DNA of 64,000 bases from Sphingopyxis sp. (GTDB lineage: Bacteria > Pseudomonadota > Alphaproteobacteria > Sphingomonadales > Sphingomonadaceae), in contig NZ_JAEMQX010000008.1 of the NCBI RefSeq assembly GCF_016463645.1, forward strand, positions 1-64,000. The letters are read 5' to 3'. Under the pieces are notes generated by a model that saw only the letters and a list, made by a program, of their open reading frames with translations, made no database searches and was not told where the DNA came from. Below are positions 1 to 9,184 of this stretch, piece after piece. Each line of letters begins with the position of its first letter. Position 1 is the first letter of the stretch. The position numbers and the translations under genes were made by a program.

Positions 1-392
<392 letters not shown>

Positions 393-438
393 TTAGACCG
401 CTGCGCATAACATAGTTTCGGCGAAGAGGATATTCCGG

Positions 439-1803
439 ATGAACGTGTCCAGCCAGGCGGCAACCCACAGCGGTAGTCGATCGAATGCCATGGCGGCCTT
501 TGCCGCGGTCACCGTGCTGTTCTTCGCTTGGGGTTTCATCACGTCGCTGATCGATCCGCTGGTCGCCGCGGTGAAGGGCATCTTCACGCTGAGCGACGCC
601 GAAGCGCAGTTGTCGGCGTCGGCCTTCTTCATCGCCTATGGCCTGATGTCCTTTCCCGCCGCGGCGCTGATCGCGCGTTTTCATTCGGTGCCGTCGATCC
701 TGACCGCGCTGACGACGATGGTCGCCGGTTGCCTCGTGATGCTCGCTGCGGCAAATCTCGCGGTTTACCCGCTGGTACTCGCGGGCCTGTTCACTCTCGC
801 AAGCGGTATCACCATCCTGCAGGTCGCTGCGAACCCGCTCGCAGCGGCGCTCGGCGATCCGAAGCGCAGCCATTTCCGCCTGACATTCAGCCAGACCTTC
901 AACAGCTTCGGCACCTTCCTCGGACCGCTGATCGGCGCGCACCTGTTCCTCGAGGGTGTCGAGGTCAAGGAAGGCACGGTGGTCACCGAAGCGGTGCGTG
1001 CGCAGGCACTCGGCGGCATCGACGCGGCCTATTTCTGGATTTGCGGGCTGATCATCGCCCTGCTCTTCTTCTTCTGGTTCAGCCGGCGAATCGTCAATGA
1101 CGCCGTCCCCCCCGCCCCGATCGGCCACCGCACCGGAATGGGCGAACTCATTCGCGAGGCCTTTTCATCGCGCTGGGCGCTGCTCGGCGGCCTCGCCATC
1201 TTTCTCTATGTCGGGGCCGAGGTCGCGATCGGAACGCAAATGGCGTTGTTCCTCAACAGCGATGCGATCTGGGGCCAGTCAGACGCGCCCTTCGGCATTT
1301 TCGGCTGGATCATGGGGAACGACGGCGATCCCGGCGTGTCGCTGCAGGAAGCCGGCAAGGCGGTTGCGCTCTATTGGGGCGGCGCGATGATCGGGCGCGC
1401 GATTGGATCGGTGTTACTTGCACGCTTCTCCGCATCGAAGCTTCTCGCGCTGTTCACTGCGATCGCGGCGCTGCTCTGCCTCTATGTCGTGTTCGTCGGC
1501 GGCGTGAACGCGGGCTTCGTCGCGCTATCGATCGGCCTCTTCAATTCGATCATGTTCCCCGTGATCTTCACGCTGACGCTCGAACGCTCGACCGCACGCG
1601 CCGAAGCGACATCGGGGCTGCTCTGTACCGCGATCGTCGGCGGCGCAGTGATCCCATATTTCATCGGCTTGCTGTCGGGTGCGGTCGGCTATGCGGTGGC
1701 GCTGATCCTGCCCGCCGCCTGCTATATCGCGCTGTGCGTCTTTGCCATTGCCGCGGGTCGCGCGCCGGCGCGGCAGGTGAGCGAAGGCGTGACGGTTCAC
1801 TAA
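439..1803 (+). CDS. FucP/GluP-type sugar:proton symporter (MFS)
   Basis: A 454-residue inner-membrane transporter of the fucose/glucose-galactose branch of the major facilitator superfamily, expected to import a monosaccharide or small glucoside with protons. The sequence shows about twelve hydrophobic segments, an opening FFAWGFITSLIDPL typical of this branch, and the family-diagnostic run ILQVAANPLAAALGDP around residue 130, followed by LTFSQTFNSFGTFLGPLIGA. The ATG at 439 has an AGAGGA ribosome-binding site about 8 bases upstream. The ABC ATPase begins 22 bases after the stop, so the two are probably co-transcribed. A LacI-type operator lies 63 bases upstream. Substrate cannot be read from the sequence; glucose released by the neighbouring beta-glucosidases is the simplest guess. 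Confidence 0.88.
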   Translation: MNVSSQAATHSGSRSNAMAAFAAVTVLFFAWGFITSLIDPLVAAVKGIFTLSDAEAQLSASAFFIAYGLMSFPAAALIARFHSVPSILTALTTMVAGCLVMLAAANLAVYPLVLAGLFTLASGITILQVAANPLAAALGDPKRSHFRLTFSQTFNSFGTFLGPLIGAHLFLEGVEVKEGTVVTEAVRAQALGGIDAAYFWICGLIIALLFFFWFSRRIVNDAVPPAPIGHRTGMGELIREAFSSRWALLGGLAIFLYVGAEVAIGTQMALFLNSDAIWGQSDAPFGIFGWIMGNDGDPGVSLQEAGKAVALYWGGAMIGRAIGSVLLARFSASKLLALFTAIAALLCLYVVFVGGVNAGFVALSIGLFNSIMFPVIFTLTLERSTARAEATSGLLCTAIVGGAVIPYFIGLLSGAVGYAVALILPAACYIALCVFAIAAGRAPARQVSEGVTVH

Positions 1804-1825
1804 GGCTCGAGACCGAGGGGAGACG

Positions 1826-2908
1826 ATGGCCGGCTTGTCGATTGAGAATGCGCGCAAGAGCTTCGGAGCGACCGAGGTTCTGAAGGGCGTGTCGATCGAC
1901 ATCGCCGATGGCGAGTTCACGGTGATCGTGGGCCCGTCGGGGTGCGGAAAATCGACGCTGCTACGTGCCGTGGCGGGACTGGAGGAACTGACGAGCGGCC
2001 GCGTCGTCATCGGCGGCCGCGATGTGACCGACCTTGCACCATCCGAGCGCGGGATCGCGATGGTTTTCCAGTCCTACGCACTCTATCCCCACCTCACCGT
2101 CTACGAGAATATGGCATTCGGGCTCAAGATCGCGAAGGCCGACAAAGCAGCGGTCGACGAGGCAGTACGGCGCGCGGCGACGACCCTGAGTATAGAGACG
2201 CTGCTCGACCGCAAGCCTGGGGCATTGTCGGGCGGGCAGCGGCAGCGCGTCGCAATCGGCCGCGCGATCGTTCGCCAGCCGCAGATTTTTCTGTTCGACG
2301 AACCGCTGTCGAACCTCGATGCCGATTTGCGCGTGCGGATGCGCTACGAATTTGCCGAACTCCACCGCAAGCTCGGTACGACGACGCTCTATGTCACGCA
2401 CGACCAGGTAGAGGCGATGACGCTCGCCGACCGGATCGTCGTACTGCGTGACGGGCGGATCGAGCAGGTCGGAACGCCTCGCGAGCTGTATGAACGGCCA
2501 GCTAATATCTTCGTCGCCCAGTTTCTCGGCACGCCGCGAATGAACATCGCCGCCGCGACGGCGGACGGCGCGGGCAAGGCCATTCTGCCGGACGGACGGA
2601 ACATCGTCCTGCCCGCGCTCACGGTTCCGCTTGCGGACGGAACGCCGCTATCGATCGGCATCCGGCCCGAGGACATCGCGATCGGCGACGCGGCGGTGGA
2701 CCTGCCCTTCACGATCCGTTTTATCGAGCGGCTCGGCGGGCTCGCGACGCTTCACCTTGACGGGGGCAATGGCGATGATCTCGTCACCTGCCAGCTACGC
2801 GACGACGGCAGTTTCGACGAAGGCGATGCGGTCGCCGCTTCCTTTCCCGCTAACCGTCTGCACCTGTTCGACGCCGACGGCCAAGCATTGGGAAAGGCAA
2901 GGGAATGA
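1826..2908 (+). CDS. Sugar ABC transporter ATP-binding protein (MalK/UgpC type)
   Basis: A 360-residue ATPase energising the binding-protein-dependent sugar importer completed by the genes at 4059, 5324 and 6247. Walker A GPSGCGKST is at residues 36-44, the Q-loop at VFQSYALYP (about 80-88), signature LSGGQRQR at 134-141, Walker B IFLFDE at 154-159 and the switch histidine in VTHD (192). The C-terminal 110 or so residues form the TOBE/regulatory extension typical of MalK-like subunits, which serve CUT1 oligosaccharide importers. It is separated from its partner subunits by lacI, an unusual arrangement that still leaves all of them on one strand. Substrate is inferred from context as beta-gluco-oligosaccharides. 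Confidence 0.93.
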   Translation: MAGLSIENARKSFGATEVLKGVSIDIADGEFTVIVGPSGCGKSTLLRAVAGLEELTSGRVVIGGRDVTDLAPSERGIAMVFQSYALYPHLTVYENMAFGLKIAKADKAAVDEAVRRAATTLSIETLLDRKPGALSGGQRQRVAIGRAIVRQPQIFLFDEPLSNLDADLRVRMRYEFAELHRKLGTTTLYVTHDQVEAMTLADRIVVLRDGRIEQVGTPRELYERPANIFVAQFLGTPRMNIAAATADGAGKAILPDGRNIVLPALTVPLADGTPLSIGIRPEDIAIGDAAVDLPFTIRFIERLGGLATLHLDGGNGDDLVTCQLRDDGSFDEGDAVAASFPANRLHLFDADGQALGKARE

Positions 2909-2924
2909 CCTTGCATTTCGCCCG

Positions 2925-2938
2925 TGTAACCGGTTACT
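2925..2938. promoter_or_regulatory. LacI-family operator, probable autoregulatory site
   Basis: TGTAACCGGTTACT contains the perfect 12-base palindrome GTAACCGGTTAC (2926-2937). It lies in the 117-base gap between the ABC ATPase and the LacI gene, 87 bases before the preferred lacI start. The central CG with symmetrical arms is the usual form of LacI/GalR-family operators. The position suggests autoregulation plus control of the downstream importer genes. Confidence 0.72.
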
Positions 2939-3025
2939 CTGCGGATGTTTCCGCGCCCGCCGAACGCAGAGGAACGGAGTCGCAACCGTGGCCCGGCGTC
3001 ATATGAGGGAAAGGGGGTCAGCGGC

Positions 3026-4042
3026 ATGGCAACATTGAGGGACGTCGCCCGCGAAGCCGGGGTTTCGGTGGCAACGGCATCACGCGCGATCAACGGGCTG
3101 GGTAATGTCACCGCACCGACAAGGGCGGCCGTGATGGCTGCGGTGAAAAAGCTGAATTTCGTACCCCACAGCGGCGCGCGCAGCCTGACACGGCGCAAGA
3201 CCGACACCGTCGGCGTCATCCTGCCCGACCTGTTCGGCGAATTCTTCTCCGAAATCATCCGCGGTATCGATCTGGTTGCACATGAGGCGGGCATGCACTT
3301 GCTGCTAGGCAACATGCACGGCAGTACGCACGAGACCGCGGCGGCCATCGCATCGATGCGCGGACGCGTCGACGGATTGCTCGTCATGCCGCCCGACCTG
3401 AAGCCCGAACTGCTCGCCGATTATCTCGACCCGGCACTGCCGACGGTACTGCTCAACTATGATGCGGGCTCGCTCGACCTTCCTTTCGTGGCGGTCGACA
3501 ATTATCGCGGCGCCTATGCGATGACCGAGGCGCTGCTCGCGCGCGGCGCGCGACAGGTCGTCCATATCGCCGGCCCGAAGCACAACCGCGACGCGCGCGA
3601 CCGCCAGCGCGGCTTCGTCGATGCGATGACCAAGGTCGGCGGCGTGCGGAATCCGGCGATCCTGCCGGGCGATTTCTCCGAAGAAAGCGGCCTGAAAGCC
3701 GCGCGCCTGCTCCTGGAAGGGCAACTGCCGGCCGACGCCGTGTTCGCCGCGAACGACCAGATGGCGGTCGGACTGATCGCCGGGCTCGCGGAGGCGGGCA
3801 AGGCGGTGCCGGGCAATATGATGGTCGCGGGCTTCGACGATATCCCGCTCGCGCGGCACCTCAATCCCTCACTCTCGACGATGCAGGTCCATATCGACCG
3901 GCTGGGATCGACCGCGATGATGATGTTGCTGCGCATCCTGCGCGGCGAGACGCTCGGCGCGGCAAGCGCGACGATCCTGACCCCCGCGCTCATCGCACGG
4001 GGTACGACGGATGCGATGGCAATAGCTGGCACCCCGGCATGA
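3026..4042 (+). CDS. LacI-family transcriptional regulator of the beta-glucoside locus
   Basis: A 338-residue sugar-responsive repressor. Residues 3-23 are a LacI-type helix-turn-helix (LRDVAREAGVSVATASRAING), followed by a hinge and a periplasmic-binding-protein-like effector domain containing VGVILPDLFGEFF, AVDNYRGAYAM and the late AGFDDIPLARHLNPSLST motif. The frame is open from 2945, but the ATG at 3026 is preferred because it places MATLRDVA exactly at the family N terminus and has an AAAGGGGG ribosome-binding site. Palindromes at 362, 2925 and 14787 are its likely operators. The effector is unknown; a beta-linked disaccharide or glucose is plausible. The binding-protein gene starts 16 bases downstream. 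Confidence 0.92.
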   Translation: MATLRDVAREAGVSVATASRAINGLGNVTAPTRAAVMAAVKKLNFVPHSGARSLTRRKTDTVGVILPDLFGEFFSEIIRGIDLVAHEAGMHLLLGNMHGSTHETAAAIASMRGRVDGLLVMPPDLKPELLADYLDPALPTVLLNYDAGSLDLPFVAVDNYRGAYAMTEALLARGARQVVHIAGPKHNRDARDRQRGFVDAMTKVGGVRNPAILPGDFSEESGLKAARLLLEGQLPADAVFAANDQMAVGLIAGLAEAGKAVPGNMMVAGFDDIPLARHLNPSLSTMQVHIDRLGSTAMMMLLRILRGETLGAASATILTPALIARGTTDAMAIAGTPA

Positions 4043-4058
4043 CTTCCACTGGCGCCCG

Positions 4059-5327
4059 ATGCAGCTGACGCGGCGCCAGTTGACGGGCGCGCTCGCTGCC
4101 CTGCCCCTGCTTCCGACGCTCGGTGCATGCGGCGCGCGCGACAGTGACGTCCTGACCGTCTGGGCGATGGGCAATGAAGCGGCTAGCCTGCCAGCGCTGC
4201 TGCAGGGAATCGACTGGCCCGCGAGCGCGCCGCCGGTCTCGGTCCAGCCGCTGCCGTGGGCCGCCGCGCACGAGAAATTGCTCACCGGCTTTGCCGGCGG
4301 GTCGCTGCCCAGCGTCGGACAGATCGGCAACAGCTGGATCGCCGAACTGGCCGCGATCGGCGCAATCGCGCCGGTACCCGCGTACGCGAGGCGCCTGCTC
4401 GACGATCAGTTCGGTGCGGTGATCGATACTAACCGGATCGGAGGCAAGAGCTGGGGTATCCCGTGGTACGTCGATACGCGGCTGCAATATTACCGCAAGG
4501 ATCTCTTCGAACGGGCCGGATATGTGGAGCCACCGCCCGACTGGACCGGATGGAAAGCCGCGCTCCACAAGGTCAAGAAAGTCGCAGGCGACGGCAATTT
4601 CGCCCTTCTCTATCCGCTCAACGAATATGAGCAGCTGACGACCCTCGCGCTGTCGGCGGGGGCACGGATGCTGCGCGACGACGGCGGACGCGGCGCCTTT
4701 TCGGACGCCGAGTTCAAGGCAGCGCTCGCCTTCTACAAATCGCTGTTCGATGAGGGGCTCGCGCCGCGCGTGTCGATGGCGCAGATTTCGAACGTGTGGA
4801 CCGAGTTCGCGCGCGGCTATTTCAGCCTGTTCCTGTCGGGCCCGTGGACGATAGGCGACATGAGGAGCCGCCTCGCACCAGCGCTTGAAGGAAATTGGGG
4901 TACCGCCGCGAATCCCGGCCCCGGCGGCACCGGATCGGCTGCCCCGGGCGGGTCGAGCCTCGTTGTCTTTGCGGGAAGCCCGCATGGCGAGGCGGCGTGG
5001 GATCTGGTCGCGCGACTGATGGCGCCCGGCGCACAGCTCGCGCTCCACGAGGCGACGGGCGACCTTCCCGCACGCCGCTCGGTCTGGGCCGAAGCCGGGC
5101 TCGCGAACGATCCGGCGGTCGCGCCTTTCCGCATCCAGCTCGAGCGCGCGACCGCGCTGCCGAAGGTGCCCGAATGGGAGCGCATCGTCACCGAGATGCA
5201 GATCGTCGCCGAACGCATGGTTCGTGGCCAGTTCAGTGTCGACGAAGCTGCGAAGGAGATGGACGCACGTGCCGACCGGCTGCTCGAAAAGCGGCGCTGG
5301 ATGCTCGACAAGGGACGAGCATTGTGA
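4059..5327 (+). CDS. Sugar ABC transporter substrate-binding lipoprotein
   Basis: A 422-residue extracellular solute-binding protein of the maltose/oligosaccharide class, expected to capture the sugar in the periplasm and deliver it to the permeases that follow. The N terminus MQLTRRQLTG... leads to LGAC, a lipobox with Cys24 as the probable acylated residue. The twin arginines at 5-6 would also allow Tat export. Conserved features include WAMGNEA near the mature start, WYVDTRLQYYRKDLFE and the late FAGSPHGEAAWDLV. The stop overlaps the GTG start of the first permease, so the genes are translationally coupled. No substrate specificity can be read directly. Confidence 0.88.
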   Translation: MQLTRRQLTGALAALPLLPTLGACGARDSDVLTVWAMGNEAASLPALLQGIDWPASAPPVSVQPLPWAAAHEKLLTGFAGGSLPSVGQIGNSWIAELAAIGAIAPVPAYARRLLDDQFGAVIDTNRIGGKSWGIPWYVDTRLQYYRKDLFERAGYVEPPPDWTGWKAALHKVKKVAGDGNFALLYPLNEYEQLTTLALSAGARMLRDDGGRGAFSDAEFKAALAFYKSLFDEGLAPRVSMAQISNVWTEFARGYFSLFLSGPWTIGDMRSRLAPALEGNWGTAANPGPGGTGSAAPGGSSLVVFAGSPHGEAAWDLVARLMAPGAQLALHEATGDLPARRSVWAEAGLANDPAVAPFRIQLERATALPKVPEWERIVTEMQIVAERMVRGQFSVDEAAKEMDARADRLLEKRRWMLDKGRAL

Positions 5328-6250
5328 ACGCGCAGCCGCGAACCGGCAAAAGCGCGAGTGCGGTCGGCCGGGCAAACAAGACGCGCGCGGGCTGGGCGAT
5401 GTCGTCACCCGCGCTCGCGGCAATCCTGCTCTTCTTCGTCCTGCCGGCGATCGCCTCGCTGTTCCTGAGCTTTACCGATTTCGACATCTATGCGCTCGCC
5501 GATATCGAAAACCTGCGCCTCGTCGGACTGGCGAACTACCAACGCCTGCTCGAAAACCCGCTGTTCTGGAAGGCGATGACGAACACGTTGCTGCTCGTCG
5601 CCTTCGGCACGCCCTTCATCGTTACACTATCCTTGTTCGCAGCGATGCTCGTCAATTCGCGCTGGCTGAAATGGCGGCCGGTGTGGCGCGTTGCGCTGTT
5701 CGCGCCCTATGTGACGACGCTGGTCGCCACCGCGGTCGTGTGGCGCTATCTGCTCCACACGCGCTACGGGCTGCTCAACTATCTGCTCTCCTTTTTCGGC
5801 GTGCCGCCCATCGACTGGCTCGGCAGTCCGACCGCGTCGCTACCCGCGATCCTCCTGTTCGTCGGGTGGAAGACCTTCGGCTACAACATGATCATCTTCC
5901 TCGCCGCGTTGCAGACGGTGCCGCGCGAACTTGACGAGGCGGCGCGCATCGACGGCGCGAACTGGTTAACCCGGCTACGCCACGTCACCCTGCCCGCGAT
6001 CGGCCCCACGCTGCTGCTCGTGTCCGTGCTCACGGTGGCAGCCATGTTCCAGCTGTTCGCCGAACCCTATGTGATGACGCAGGGCGGCCCCGCCCAGTCG
6101 ACCGTCACCATCCTCTATTTCATGTATGAGGAGGGGTTCAAATGGTGGAACCTAGGATCGGGCGCGGCGGTCGCATTCCTGCTCTTCCTCTGCATCATGG
6201 CGGTGACGCTGGTGCAGCTCAGGTTCGCGAAGCGGAGCGGCGCGATATGA
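5324..6250 (+). CDS. Sugar ABC transporter permease (MalF-like)
   Basis: A 308-residue inner-membrane permease of the CUT1 importer. The frame is open far upstream, but the GTG at 5324, which overlaps the TGA of the binding-protein gene, is the sensible start and places a short basic N terminus before the first membrane span (AILLFFVLPAIASLF). About six membrane segments are visible. The cytoplasmic coupling EAA loop is LDEAARIDGANWLTRLRHVTLP, about residues 204-225, which docks with the ATPase. The C-terminal stop overlaps the ATG of the second permease (ATGA). It pairs with the 6247 gene as a heterodimer. Confidence 0.92.
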   Translation: MNAQPRTGKSASAVGRANKTRAGWAMSSPALAAILLFFVLPAIASLFLSFTDFDIYALADIENLRLVGLANYQRLLENPLFWKAMTNTLLLVAFGTPFIVTLSLFAAMLVNSRWLKWRPVWRVALFAPYVTTLVATAVVWRYLLHTRYGLLNYLLSFFGVPPIDWLGSPTASLPAILLFVGWKTFGYNMIIFLAALQTVPRELDEAARIDGANWLTRLRHVTLPAIGPTLLLVSVLTVAAMFQLFAEPYVMTQGGPAQSTVTILYFMYEEGFKWWNLGSGAAVAFLLFLCIMAVTLVQLRFAKRSGAI

Positions 6251-7062
6251 GCCTGCGCCGCTGGTCCGTCACCCTGCTCGCCGCGCTTGTCGCGCTGGTC
6301 ACGATCGCCCCGCTCATCTGGATGGTCTCGGTCAGCTTCATGGCGCGCGGCGAGGCCGCGCAATTCCCGCCGCCGCTGTGGCCCGCGAGCCCGACGCTCG
6401 AAAATTACCACCTGCTCTTCGGCACCTTCGGGGTCGGCCATTTCCTGTTCAACAGTATCCTCGTCTCGACGCTCGCGACCGGCCTCGCGCTGCTCTTCAC
6501 CATCCCGGCGGGCTACGCCTTCGCCAAGCTGCGCTTCAAGGGGCGCGACGCGATTTTCCGCATGCTCGTCGCGGCGCTCGTCGTGCCGGGGCAGATCGGA
6601 ATGCTGCCGCTGTTCCTCGAACTCAAGGCGATGGGGCTGGTCAACAGCTATGCCGGCGCGCTCGTGCCATGGCTCGCGGGGATTTTCGGCATCTTCCTCG
6701 TCCGCCAATATTGCCTGTCGATCCCCGACGAGATGCTCGAGGCGGCGCGCATCGACGGGGCGAGCGAGGGACAGATCCTCCGCTGCATCGTCCTGCCGAT
6801 CCTGACCCCGATCATTGTCACGCTGGCGCTCTATGTGTTCCTGTCGAGCTGGAACGATTTCATGTGGCCGCTGATCGTCCTCGCCGACCAGGGGCTTTAC
6901 ACGCTGCCCGTCGCGCTCGCCGCGAGCAGTCGGCAGAATGTGCAGGATTACGAGATCATGATGGCCGGCGCGGTTGTCACCACCCTTCCCGTCCTCATCC
7001 TCTTCCTCGCGCTCCAGCGCTATTATCTGGACGGGCTCCTCGCCGGGAGCGTGAAGGGATGA
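6247..7062 (+). CDS. Sugar ABC transporter permease (MalG-like)
   Basis: A 271-residue second permease of the CUT1 importer, with about six transmembrane segments, the first at residues 6-28. The EAA coupling loop reads LEAARIDGASEGQILRCIVLP. The ATG at 6247 overlaps the preceding stop as ATGA, and the protein begins MSLRRWSVTLLAALVAL, so longer upstream reading in this frame is not needed. The stop TGA at 7060-7062 overlaps another ATG in the esterase frame. With the ATPase at 1826, binding protein at 4059 and permease at 5324 it completes one importer, likely for short beta-glucans or glucosides made in the periplasm. Confidence 0.92.
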   Translation: MSLRRWSVTLLAALVALVTIAPLIWMVSVSFMARGEAAQFPPPLWPASPTLENYHLLFGTFGVGHFLFNSILVSTLATGLALLFTIPAGYAFAKLRFKGRDAIFRMLVAALVVPGQIGMLPLFLELKAMGLVNSYAGALVPWLAGIFGIFLVRQYCLSIPDEMLEAARIDGASEGQILRCIVLPILTPIIVTLALYVFLSSWNDFMWPLIVLADQGLYTLPVALAASSRQNVQDYEIMMAGAVVTTLPVLILFLALQRYYLDGLLAGSVKG

Positions 7063-7085
7063 GCCGTTCAATCAAGGAATCCCGA

Positions 7086-7841
7086 ATGAGATACTGGACC
7101 GCGGCGCTGCTGGGCCTCGCCCTCGCCGCCTCTCCCGCCGCCGCAAGAACAAAAACGCCGCCGGTGGTCGAAGGCCAGACGCCACAGCAACCGGTCGCGC
7201 CCGGAAATTACCCCTATCAGCTGTTCATCCCGCGGGGATATCTGACCGACACGGCGAAGCAATATCCGCTGCTCATCTTCCTCCATGGCTCGGGCGAGCG
7301 CGGCGGCGATGTCGCGAAAGTCAAGATGCACGGCCCGCCGAAGATCGCCGACCGCGACCCCGCCTTCCCCTTCCTGACCGTCTCACCCCTGCTCGGCACC
7401 GATCAGGACTGGGATATCGGCAAGCTCGATGCCCTCGTCGACCATGTCGCGAAGACCTGGCGCGTCGATCCCGCGCGCATCTACCTCACCGGCCTCAGCC
7501 GCGGCGGCCACGCAAGCTGGCGCTGGGCGATCTCCGAGCCCAAGCGCTTCGCCGCGGTTGCGGCCGTCGCCGGACGCGGCAATCCCGGCGAGGCGTGCCG
7601 GTTGATGGACCTGCCCGTCTGGGCCTTCCACGGCGACCGCGACGACGTGGTCATGCCCGAAGGCAGCTTCAATATGGCGCGAGCAATTCGTGCCTGCGGC
7701 GGGCGCAAGGTCCGCCTGACCATCTATCCCGACCTCGGCCATAACGCATGGGATCCCGCCTATGACGATCCGGCGCTCTATGCCTGGTTGCTCGAACAGA
7801 AACTTTCCTCCCCGACGAACACCGACAAGGACGAGAAATGA
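7086..7841 (+). CDS. Exported alpha/beta-hydrolase (esterase) in the sugar operon
   Basis: A 251-residue protein with a signal peptide (MRYWTAALLGLALAASPAAA) and an alpha/beta-hydrolase fold of the PHB-depolymerase/dienelactone-hydrolase-like kind often labelled phospholipase or carboxylesterase in polysaccharide loci. The oxyanion region is FLHGSGERGG (about 65-74), the nucleophile elbow GLSRGG puts the serine at residue 138, the acid is in HGDRDD (184-187) and the histidine is H219 in LGHNAW. An ATG at 7059 overlaps the previous stop, but 7086 has AAGGA upstream and gives a clean signal peptide. It overlaps GH1 by ATGA. Removal of acyl groups (acetyl, succinyl) from the imported glucan is a plausible role, inferred only from position. 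Confidence 0.75.
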   Translation: MRYWTAALLGLALAASPAAARTKTPPVVEGQTPQQPVAPGNYPYQLFIPRGYLTDTAKQYPLLIFLHGSGERGGDVAKVKMHGPPKIADRDPAFPFLTVSPLLGTDQDWDIGKLDALVDHVAKTWRVDPARIYLTGLSRGGHASWRWAISEPKRFAAVAAVAGRGNPGEACRLMDLPVWAFHGDRDDVVMPEGSFNMARAIRACGGRKVRLTIYPDLGHNAWDPAYDDPALYAWLLEQKLSSPTNTDKDEK

Positions 7842-9184
7842 CGCAGACTGTTTTCCCCGACGATTTCCTGTGGGGGGCCGCGACGGCCGCCTATCAGATC
7901 GAGGGATCGCCGCTCGCCGACGGCGCGGGTGCAAGCATCTGGCAGCGCTTCAGCCACGACCCCAGACTGATGGCGGCGAAGGGTGACACCGGCGACGTCG
8001 CGTGCGACCATTATAATCGCATGCCCGCCGATGTCGCGCTGATGAAGGAACTGGGGCTCAAGGCCTATCGTTTCAGCGTCAACTGGGGCCGCGTGCTGCC
8101 CGAAGGGATCGGGCGCGTGAACGAACCGGGCCTCGACTTCTACGAGCGCCTCGTTGACGAACTGCTCAAGCACGACATCGAGCCGCTGCTGACGCTCCAC
8201 CATTGGGATTTGCCCGTGGCGCTCGACGACAAGGGTGGCTGGCTGAACCGCGACAGCGCCGACTGGTTCGCCGAATATGGATCGGTGATGTACCGCCGCC
8301 TCGACGGGCGCGTGAAGAAGTGGGTGACGCTCAACGAACCATGGGTGATCACCGACGGCGGCTATCTCCACGGCGCGCTCGCCCCCGGCCACCGCAACCT
8401 GTTCGAGACACCGATCGCAAGCCATAATCTGATGCGCGCGCACGGCCGCGCGGTACAGGCCTATCGCGTCGAGGGCGCGCACGAGATCGGCCTCGTCGTC
8501 AATATCGAGCCCAAATATCCGGCGAGCGACAGCGCCGAGGACATCGCCGCGACCGCGCGTGCGCACGCTTATATGAACCGCCAATATCTCGACCCGGCGC
8601 TGAAGGGCAGCTACCCTGACGAACTTGCCGAAGTGTTCGGCGAAGCCTGGCCACGGTGGCCCGTCGAGGATATGGCGGACATCTGCCAGCCGGTCGATTT
8701 CATCGGCATCAACTATTACACGCGCAACGTGGTGAAGGCCGACCCGCACCAATGGCCGGTCGGAGCGTCGCCCGTGCGGCAGAATGCGACGCACACGACG
8801 ACCGACTGGGAAGTCTATCCGCCCGCGCTGACCGACATGCTCGTGTGGTTCCGCGGCACCTATGGCGATATTCCGGTCTACATCACCGAGAATGGCGCCG
8901 CCTTTTACGACCCGCCCAAGGCCGGACCCGACGGAATCGACGATCCGCTGCGCTGCGATTATCTGCGCACGCATATTTCGGCGATCGGCGATGCGATCCG
9001 GCAGGGCGTTGACGTGCGCGGCTATATGGCCTGGTCGCTGCTCGACAATCTCGAATGGTCATTGGGCTTTTCGAAGCGGTTCGGCATCGTCCATGTCGAT
9101 TATGAAACGCAAGTGCGCACGCCGAAACGCAGCGCGCGCTTCTACAGCAGCGTGATCGCCGCCAACGGAGGGAATCTCGGATGA
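7838..9184 (+). CDS. GH1 beta-glucosidase
   Basis: A 448-residue glycoside hydrolase family 1 enzyme hydrolysing terminal beta-D-glucosyl residues from disaccharides and short oligosaccharides with retention. It has no signal peptide (MTQTVFPDDFLWGAATAAYQIEG), so it acts in the cytoplasm on imported sugar. The family N-terminal signature FLWGAATAAYQIEG is at 10-23, the acid/base Glu167 lies in TLNEP and the nucleophile Glu351 in ITENG. YRFSVNWGRVLPEG near 77-90 and SLLDNLEW near the C terminus, a subsite-forming segment, are also typical. The start overlaps the esterase stop (ATGA) and the end overlaps the EEP gene (ATGA), so the three are tightly coupled. Linkage preference cannot be deduced. 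Confidence 0.95.
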   Translation: MTQTVFPDDFLWGAATAAYQIEGSPLADGAGASIWQRFSHDPRLMAAKGDTGDVACDHYNRMPADVALMKELGLKAYRFSVNWGRVLPEGIGRVNEPGLDFYERLVDELLKHDIEPLLTLHHWDLPVALDDKGGWLNRDSADWFAEYGSVMYRRLDGRVKKWVTLNEPWVITDGGYLHGALAPGHRNLFETPIASHNLMRAHGRAVQAYRVEGAHEIGLVVNIEPKYPASDSAEDIAATARAHAYMNRQYLDPALKGSYPDELAEVFGEAWPRWPVEDMADICQPVDFIGINYYTRNVVKADPHQWPVGASPVRQNATHTTTDWEVYPPALTDMLVWFRGTYGDIPVYITENGAAFYDPPKAGPDGIDDPLRCDYLRTHISAIGDAIRQGVDVRGYMAWSLLDNLEWSLGFSKRFGIVHVDYETQVRTPKRSARFYSSVIAANGGNLG

